Shown one piece after another: positions 5,483 to 8,665 of a DNA stretch of 8,665 nt. Below the pieces are notes generated by a model that worked only from the letters and a program-made list of their open reading frames with translations, searched no databases and was not told the DNA's origin. Within the stretch, counting starts at the first letter, position 1, and each line of letters begins with the position of its first letter. A program made the translations under genes and the position numbers. Origin of the DNA: Anaerolineaceae bacterium. Its GTDB lineage: Bacteria; Chloroflexota; Anaerolineae; Anaerolineales; Villigracilaceae. The stretch is from the NCBI GenBank assembly GCA_009885445.1, contig VFKQ01000097.1, forward strand, positions 1-8,665. The letters are read 5' to 3'.

Positions 5483-6832
5483 CTATAAAGCAATTAACGC
5501 GGGTTGGTTTTTGAGCACCGCCTGCATCGACCATGGCCCCGTCCACGTGACGGTGACGGGTTCGATGCGGCCGCGCAGATCCTGCTCGGTTTCGACGAAG
5601 ACGAGTTTGTTCGTCGGCGTGCGCCCGCGCCAGCGGCCTTTGACGTTTTCTTCGAAGAGCACGTCCACGGTTTCGCCCAAATATTTCTGGTTAATCTCGG
5701 CCACGATGCTTTCCTGCAAATCGTCGAGCAGGTGCAGGCGGCGCATTTTTTCTTCTTCGGGCACGTTGTCGTCCATGCGCCGCGTGGCGACTGTTCCCTC
5801 ACGGGAGGAGTAACGCGCCAGATGGGCTACATCCAGCCGCAGGTCGGATAAGACGCGATGAGTCTCCATAAACTGCGACTCGCTCTCGCCGGGGAATCCG
5901 ACGATGATGTCGGTGGCGATGGAACAGTCGGGAATCTTCGCGCGGATTTTTTCGATGAGGTCGCGGTAATCCTGTTGGGTGTAGCCGCGCTTCATGTTGG
6001 TCAGCACTTCGTCGTCGCCGGCTTGAATGGGGACTTCGATGTGCGGCATCACTTTGGGAAGCTCGGCGATGGTGTCCATCAGTTCTTCGGTGAAATAATT
6101 GGGATGCGAGGTGAGGAAGCGGATGCGCTGGAGGCCGTCGACTTCGTGGATGACGCGCAGGAGTTGCGCGAGGTTGGGGCCGTCGGGGACGTCTTTGCCG
6201 TAGCGGTCAACGATTTGCCCGAGCAGGGTGACTTCTCTTACGCCTTGTGCGGCCAGTGAGCGGATTTCGCTGACGATATCGCCAACGGGGCGACTGCGCT
6301 CGATTCCGCGCCGCGCGGGGATGATGCAAAAGGTGCAGGCGTGTGAGCACCCGTAAACGATCGGCACGTGCGCGCTGACGAGTCGTCCGCGCTCGTGCTG
6401 GGGCAGAATCAATGCGCTGGCGATGTCGCCGTCCATGATGCCGAAGCGACGGGCGGTCTCGTCCGCTTCGATGGCGCGCACCTCGCCCTGCGAGAGGAAC
6501 GAGATCAGCGGACCCGGGTCGGAGGGCGGCGAGAACACGTCGACGAAGGGCAGTTTGGCGCGCAATTTCTCCGCGCCGCGCACGCCGACCATGCAACCCA
6601 TTAAGTTGATGACGAGGTTGGGGTTTTGCAGTTTGAGCGGCGCCAGCGAGGTGACGCGGCCCATGGCCTTATCCTCCGCAGACTGGCGCACGACGCAGGT
6701 GTTGAGCACGATCACGTCGGCTTCTTCGATGGTGTTGGTCAGGGTATAACCGAGGTGCTCGAGTGACGAGCCGACGCGTTGCGAGTCGGCCACGTTCATC
6801 TGACAGCCTTCGGTCCACAGGTGGTATTTCAT
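5483..6832 (-). CDS. miaB: tRNA-2-methylthio-N6-dimethylallyladenosine synthase MiaB
   Basis: MiaB is a radical-SAM methylthiotransferase that adds the 2-methylthio group to i6A37 in tRNAs reading codons that begin with U. The 449-residue protein is full length. The N-terminal UPF0004 domain has WTEGCQMN, with cluster ligands Cys10, Cys46 (LNTCVVR) and Cys80 (LMGCM). The radical-SAM motif YGCSHACTFCIIPARRG supplies Cys162, Cys166 and Cys169. LLGQIVDRYG, IRFLTSHP, MPHIEVPIQAGDD and TDIIVGFPGES follow the MiaB order. A C-terminal TRAM domain (about 380-445) completes it. The MiaB reading over MtaB or RimO rests on EGCQMN, TSHP and the overall order. The ATG at 6832 has no ribosome site, but an extended -10 lies nine bases upstream. 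It is convergent with the flippase block and divergent from the 71-aa gene. Confidence 0.95.
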   Translation of the reverse strand: MKYHLWTEGCQMNVADSQRVGSSLEHLGYTLTNTIEEADVIVLNTCVVRQSAEDKAMGRVTSLAPLKLQNPNLVINLMGCMVGVRGAEKLRAKLPFVDVFSPPSDPGPLISFLSQGEVRAIEADETARRFGIMDGDIASALILPQHERGRLVSAHVPIVYGCSHACTFCIIPARRGIERSRPVGDIVSEIRSLAAQGVREVTLLGQIVDRYGKDVPDGPNLAQLLRVIHEVDGLQRIRFLTSHPNYFTEELMDTIAELPKVMPHIEVPIQAGDDEVLTNMKRGYTQQDYRDLIEKIRAKIPDCSIATDIIVGFPGESESQFMETHRVLSDLRLDVAHLARYSSREGTVATRRMDDNVPEEEKMRRLHLLDDLQESIVAEINQKYLGETVDVLFEENVKGRWRGRTPTNKLVFVETEQDLRGRIEPVTVTWTGPWSMQAVLKNQPALIAL

Positions 6833-6841
6833 AGGACGGGG

Positions 6842-6850
6842 ATTATACCA
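6842..6850 (-). promoter_or_regulatory. Extended -10 promoter (TGG-TATAAT) of miaB
   Basis: The minus strand reads TGGTATAAT: a consensus TATAAT with the TGn extension. It ends nine bases before the miaB ATG, giving a predicted leader of about three bases. No ribosome binding sequence fits in the gap, and no good -35 match is seen, which is normal for extended -10 promoters. Confidence 0.6.
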
Positions 6851-6869
6851 AGAGGAGAACTGGAGGGCT

Positions 6870-6891
6870 GTAATTGGTAAGCGGTAATTGG
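6870..6891. repeat. Short direct repeat GTAATTGG x2 between divergent promoters
   Basis: The octamer GTAATTGG occurs at 6870-6877 and 6884-6891, a 14-base period, in the 103-base gap between miaB and the 71-aa gene. It lies upstream of both -10 boxes, where an operator would be expected. It may also be chance; no protein is known to bind it. Confidence 0.3.
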
Positions 6892-6901
6892 GTTGGGCCG
6901 A

Positions 6902-6929
6902 AGATGGGCATCTCCTTCGATGCTATAAT
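6902..6929 (+). promoter_or_regulatory. Extended -10 promoter (TGC-TATAAT) of the nucleotidyltransferase pair, with small inverted repeat
   Basis: TGCTATAAT (6921-6929) is a consensus extended -10 element. Exactly six bases separate it from the ATG at 6936, so the mRNA should begin at the start codon. A 5-bp inverted repeat AGATG-GG-CATCT (6902-6913) lies in the -35 region and could be an operator for autoregulation, as toxin-antitoxin operons often have. The -10 element is clear; the operator is speculative. Confidence 0.55.
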
Positions 6930-6935
6930 ATCTTC

Positions 6936-7151
6936 ATGGATGATGATTTTGACATCAAGATGTATCGTGAGCGCTGGAAGGCCGTGGAGGAAATTGAACG
7001 GCAGGAATTGCGCGCGCTGACGATGGAAAAACGCCTCCAACAAATGATTAATATCTGGCGCATGGCGGCTGGGCTTGGCTTTTCATTTGAACCCGACACC
7101 AGTGAAATGGAAGTTTTTGCACGCTGGGCAAAAGTTACAGAGGGGCAATGA
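6936..7151 (+). CDS. 71-aa charged small protein, first gene of a nucleotidyltransferase pair
   Basis: I cannot assign this 71-residue protein to a named family. It is rich in Glu, Arg and Lys and looks mostly helical. Residues 7-45 (IKMYRERWKAVEEIERQ onward to RMAAGLG) could form one long amphipathic helix, and an acidic turn leads into a short tail, FARWAKVTEGQ. It has no cysteine, signal peptide or evident DNA-binding motif. The ATG at 6936 is chosen because a consensus extended -10 ends six bases before it; an upstream TTG at 6888 would put the promoter inside the gene. Its stop overlaps the next start as ATGA (7148-7151), so the two proteins are translationally coupled and probably interact. 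By position and size it may be the antitoxin or a partner of the AbiEii-like protein; that is inference. Confidence 0.75.
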   Translation: MDDDFDIKMYRERWKAVEEIERQELRALTMEKRLQQMINIWRMAAGLGFSFEPDTSEMEVFARWAKVTEGQ

Positions 7152-7720
7152 CATTTCCAGAACCCATAAAAACATTTATTGAGCCGTTGACGGCACTGCA
7201 ACGCCTGCTTGACCGTTTCAACTCCCAGGGCGTTATCATCGGCGGGATTGCCACAGGCTTTTTAGGCAAGCCAAGATTTACAGTTGACCTGGACGCCATG
7301 TTCTTTGCCTCCATAAGGGATGTTCCACGAATTTTGGAAATGGCGAAAGAGGAAGGCATTGAGCCGCGCCGCAAAGATGCGGCAGAATTTGCCAAACAAA
7401 GCCGCGTGTTATTGTTGAAGCATGTATCCAGCGGCACAAGTGTGGATATTTCCCTCGGCGCTTTTCCGTTTGAAGAGGAAGTGGTCGCGCGCAGTACTTT
7501 GTACAATGTTGGGATGCTGTCGGTGCGACTTCCCACGCCGGAAGATTTAATTATCTTGAAAGCCATTGCCCATCGCCCAAAGGACTTGATCGATATTCAA
7601 ACCGTCATTGATGCGCACCCGGATTTGGACATCCCGCGGATCAAACGATGGGTGAAGTCGTTTGAAGAAGTTCTGGAAGCGCCAGATTTATGGGAAGATA
7701 TCGTAAAGATGTTCAAGTGA
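7148..7720 (+). CDS. AbiEii-like nucleotidyltransferase (possible toxin)
   Basis: The 190-residue cytoplasmic protein has the DNA polymerase beta-type nucleotidyltransferase pattern. GVIIGGIATGFLGKPRFTVDLD (residues 28-49) holds the Gly-Gly helix (32-33) and the metal-binding Asp47 and Asp49. A probable third Asp is Asp99 in TSVDISLG. The block PTPEDLIILKAIAHRPKDLIDI (128-149) is typical of AbiEii/MNT-like proteins and often carries catalytic or structural Lys/Asp residues. AbiEii relatives act as toxins, and some (MenT) transfer nucleotides to tRNA; others are antitoxins of HEPN toxins by AMPylation. No HEPN or AbiEi-type winged-helix partner is present; the only partner is the overlapping 71-aa protein. 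All catalytic residues appear intact, so it should be active. The gene is followed ten bases later by a strong terminator. Confidence 0.85.
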   Translation: MTFPEPIKTFIEPLTALQRLLDRFNSQGVIIGGIATGFLGKPRFTVDLDAMFFASIRDVPRILEMAKEEGIEPRRKDAAEFAKQSRVLLLKHVSSGTSVDISLGAFPFEEEVVARSTLYNVGMLSVRLPTPEDLIILKAIAHRPKDLIDIQTVIDAHPDLDIPRIKRWVKSFEEVLEAPDLWEDIVKMFK

Positions 7721-7729
7721 TAAGAATCG

Positions 7730-7769
7730 AAATCTCCGCAGTCGTAAACTGCGGAGATTTTATTTTGTT
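7730..7769 (+). terminator. Intrinsic terminator of the nucleotidyltransferase pair
   Basis: A perfect 13-bp stem (AAATCTCCGCAGT at 7730-7742, complement at 7748-7760) with a 5-base loop is followed by TATTTTGTT. It starts ten bases after the stop codon at 7720 and ends the rightward operon. Confidence 0.85.
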
Positions 7770-7910
7770 CAAAACCCAACCCTCCACGCGGACCTTGCGC
7801 TTGACAGCAACGCCCTGCGCGCGAGACACCTTCGGCAGGTCTTAAGAATTGACCCCGTAAAGGAGAGGGGTTTTGCCCTATGCGCGGACATTGCCATCAT
7901 GGGTGCGGCA
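7770..7910. other. Intergenic stretch with small hairpins, no recognised gene
   Basis: About 140 bases lie between two convergent terminators. An imperfect hairpin (ACCT-TCGGC-AGGT, in the part just before AGGTCTTAAG) and a CCCC/GGGG stem around GTAAAGGAGA can be seen. There is no ORF with credible codon use and a start signal, and no tRNA shape. It could be relic sequence, a dispersed repeat or a small RNA gene; nothing here decides between these. Confidence 0.4.
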
Positions 7911-7948
7911 AGAAAAACCCCGAAGCCTTTCGACTTCGGGGTTTTTCT
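7911..7948 (-). terminator. Intrinsic terminator of the DUF2283 operon (bidirectional in form)
   Basis: A perfect 15-bp stem (7911-7925 with 7934-7948, core ACCCCGAAG) encloses an 8-base loop. Both arms carry A-runs or T-runs, so it can work in either direction. It starts one base after the DUF2283 stop codon, so it ends that leftward operon. It also blocks read-through from the rightward pair. Confidence 0.88.
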
Positions 7949-7949
7949 T

Positions 7950-8162
7950 TTAGGCGGCAGTAGTTTCAAATGCCATTCGGACTGCGTCTGCGGATTGCAT
8001 TGAGAAATTCAATTTCTCGAACCCGATTACCTTGCCTTGGCGGTCTTTCATCAACACAATTTCCTCCCCTGTTTCCTCGGCTATATATTCATCGGCGGGA
8101 TTCCCAAACCAGACTGTAAGCGTATTGCCTTCACGGTCGTAATAAACCTTTACTTGTGCCAT
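7950..8162 (-). CDS. DUF2283 family protein (possible antitoxin)
   Basis: The 70-residue protein matches the DUF2283 pattern: an opening VKVYYDREGNTLTVWF (residues 4-19), a middle GEEIVLMKDRQGKVIGFEKLNFS (about 32-54) and a short tail. Family members usually read YD...D.L.I in the first strand and D..G.vvGiE.L.aS in the second half; the second pattern is well kept here. The function of DUF2283 is not established; such genes are often found next to small nuclease-like genes. The ATG at 8162 has AAGGA eight bases upstream, inside the preceding gene. Its first 13 bases overlap the end of the 108-aa gene in another frame, so translation is probably coupled. An antitoxin role is inferred from context. 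A terminator follows immediately. Confidence 0.8.
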   Translation of the reverse strand: MAQVKVYYDREGNTLTVWFGNPADEYIAEETGEEIVLMKDRQGKVIGFEKLNFSMQSADAVRMAFETTAA

Positions 8163-8476
8163 ATCACAATTCCTTCCTTGATCGCGTCCGTTGGATAGGT
8201 CGTGATCAAAAAGCCAGCCTCTTCTGTTTGTTTTGACACCGCACAAATCCACCGTTTTTCCTGTTCTGCCTTGTAAAACAGGTAGACCATTGCGTCCGAC
8301 TTGCTTTGACGAATCTCGTCCGGGTGTTCGAGTGTCTGTTTGACATCCTCTTCGCGCCCTGCCATGGCAGGGTGTTTGATGGTGACGATCAATTCCCAGT
8401 AGGCTTTCGTAACACGCACCCGAAAGCCAAGCGGAGTAATTGCTTCAAAGAGGATATCGGTTTCAGTGGCCATCAT
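8150..8476 (-). CDS. 108-aa small protein, possible RelE/barnase-like (BECR-fold, DUF4258-like) toxin
   Basis: The 108-residue cytoplasmic protein is read leftward and overlaps the DUF2283 start. Distinct blocks are YWELIVTIKHPAMAGREEDV (residues 26-45), TLEHPDEIRQSKSDAMVYLF (48-67), RWICAVSK (75-82) and GFLITTYPTDAIKEG (88-102). The order 'K-HP..GRE..V...L..PD.I..S..D....LFY....R...CAV....GF.IT.Y.TD.IK.G' resembles DUF4258 and phage-type BECR nucleases in the RelE/barnase superfamily. His35, Arg56, Thr92, Tyr94 and Asp97 are candidate active-site residues. This is pattern memory, not a search. Start choice: ATG at 8476 or the adjacent ATG at 8473, with no good ribosome site for either. Toxin first and DUF2283 second is the inferred module; an RNase activity is untested. 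Confidence 0.75.
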   Translation of the reverse strand: MMATETDILFEAITPLGFRVRVTKAYWELIVTIKHPAMAGREEDVKQTLEHPDEIRQSKSDAMVYLFYKAEQEKRWICAVSKQTEEAGFLITTYPTDAIKEGIVIWHK

Positions 8477-8487
8477 TTTCTTTACTC

Positions 8488-8493
8488 ATTTTA
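8488..8493 (-). promoter_or_regulatory. Candidate -10 box (TAAAAT) of the 108-aa/DUF2283 operon
   Basis: The minus strand reads TAAAAT, with 11 bases between it and the ATG at 8476. A predicted start site would leave a leader of about five bases. There is no TGn extension and no clear -35. Five genes in this window have similar boxes close to the start codon, which makes this one more credible, but it is an A/T-rich stretch and could be chance. Confidence 0.3.
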
Positions 8494-8535
8494 CCTGTTT
8501 TCCACTTGCTACGTTGACTGAAATAATCGGCTCTC

Positions 8536-8630
8536 TGGGAATCGCCGTGATGGTATCCACATCTGGGGGCGTTTTGGCTCAAAAGTCTGACTTTTGCCCC
8601 CATATATGGGGGGTATCACGGCAACTCCCA
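8536..8630. repeat. Large imperfect inverted repeat with a perfect 16-base palindrome
   Basis: Arms 8536-8570 and 8596-8630 (35 bases) are complementary at 26 positions. They include the blocks GCCGTGAT / ATCACGGC and GGGGGC / GCCCCC. The 25-base loop (8571-8595) ends in its own hairpin AAAAGT-CTG-ACTTTT (8581-8595). The right arm contains a perfect palindrome CCCCCATATATGGGGG (8597-8612). It lies upstream of the 108-aa gene with no gene on it within the window. It may be a non-autonomous mobile or dispersed palindromic element, a regulatory site or a structured RNA. No transposase or target duplication is visible. Confidence 0.7.
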
Positions 8631-8665
8631 ATGAACCAAATAATCTGTGCGGAAACCTGACCTGC

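Noticed and set aside
5858..6259. 133-codon rightward ORF opposite miaB
   Set aside because: It is the antisense shadow of the conserved radical-SAM region. The composition (many Val, Asp, Gly, His) is what complementing this GC-rich gene produces; no ribosome site or motif is present.
7135..7566. 143-codon leftward ORF opposite the nucleotidyltransferase
   Set aside because: It is antisense to a gene with intact catalytic motifs; the Ser/Asn-rich translation has no recognisable feature.
7770..7910. Possible riboswitch or tRNA in the gap
   Set aside because: No cloverleaf, CCA end, or recognisable riboswitch core was seen. There is also no gene directly downstream that it could control on either strand, because both flanking genes end here.
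7880..7963. 27-codon rightward ORF with a Cys/His-rich start (HCHHGCG)
   Set aside because: It reads through the terminator stem and into the DUF2283 gene. The nearest purine-rich ribosome-site-like stretch is about 14 bases away. The metal-binding look is probably chance.
7769..7969. 66-codon leftward ORF across the intergenic gap
   Set aside because: It overlaps the end of the DUF2283 gene and the terminator hairpin, has no ribosome site, and its Arg/Lys/Ser-rich translation suggests noise.

Overview
The window looks like chromosomal DNA of a free-living bacterium, most likely a member of the Chloroflexota (Anaerolineae-like). This rests on protein style: a cyclic-nucleotide-binding domain fused to tandem membrane/PH modules, the form of the RecF and MiaB proteins, and the small accessory gene pairs. 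It comes from reading alone, without a database search, so the phylum call is tentative. No rRNA, tRNA, CRISPR array, transposase or integrase was seen.

Layout. Positions 1-4147 form a leftward block. In transcription order it holds a redoxin/thioredoxin-like protein (4147-3638), a large membrane protein with an N-terminal cyclic-nucleotide-binding domain and two [two-helix + PH-like] modules (3623-1920), peptide deformylase def (1821-1285) and recF (1222-20). A ribosome binding site for another leftward gene lies at the window edge. Two long inverted repeats occupy the def/recF gap (1226-1276) and the gap upstream of def (1841-1904). Positions 4195-5211 hold a rightward flippase-like membrane protein (UPF0104/LPG-synthase membrane-domain family), divergent from the redoxin gene across only 47 bases. 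It is followed without a gap by an 83-codon ORF (5212-5463) that looks like a truncated or decaying gene. The leftward miaB (6832-5483) converges on it.

Positions 6833-8665 are accessory in character and visibly more A/T-rich. A rightward pair (6936-7151 and 7148-7720; 71-aa charged protein plus AbiEii-like nucleotidyltransferase) overlaps by ATGA. A leftward pair (8476-8150 and 8162-7950; 108-aa possible RelE/barnase-like protein plus DUF2283 protein) overlaps by 13 bases. Both pairs have toxin-antitoxin geometry. They converge on a 229-base gap closed at each end by a strong terminator hairpin. A large imperfect inverted repeat containing a perfect 16-base palindrome (8536-8630) lies upstream of the second pair.

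How the genes work together. The core genes are housekeeping: N-terminal methionine deformylation, recombinational repair and tRNA hypermodification. They do not form one pathway. A repeated signal ties several of them together: TATAAT-like -10 boxes lie 6 to 9 bases before the start codon of five genes (4147, 3623, 4195, 6832, 6936). This is what leaderless transcription would look like. The most novel leads are the two uncharacterised pairs at 6936-8476, the sensor/PH membrane protein, and the repeated leaderless-promoter geometry.
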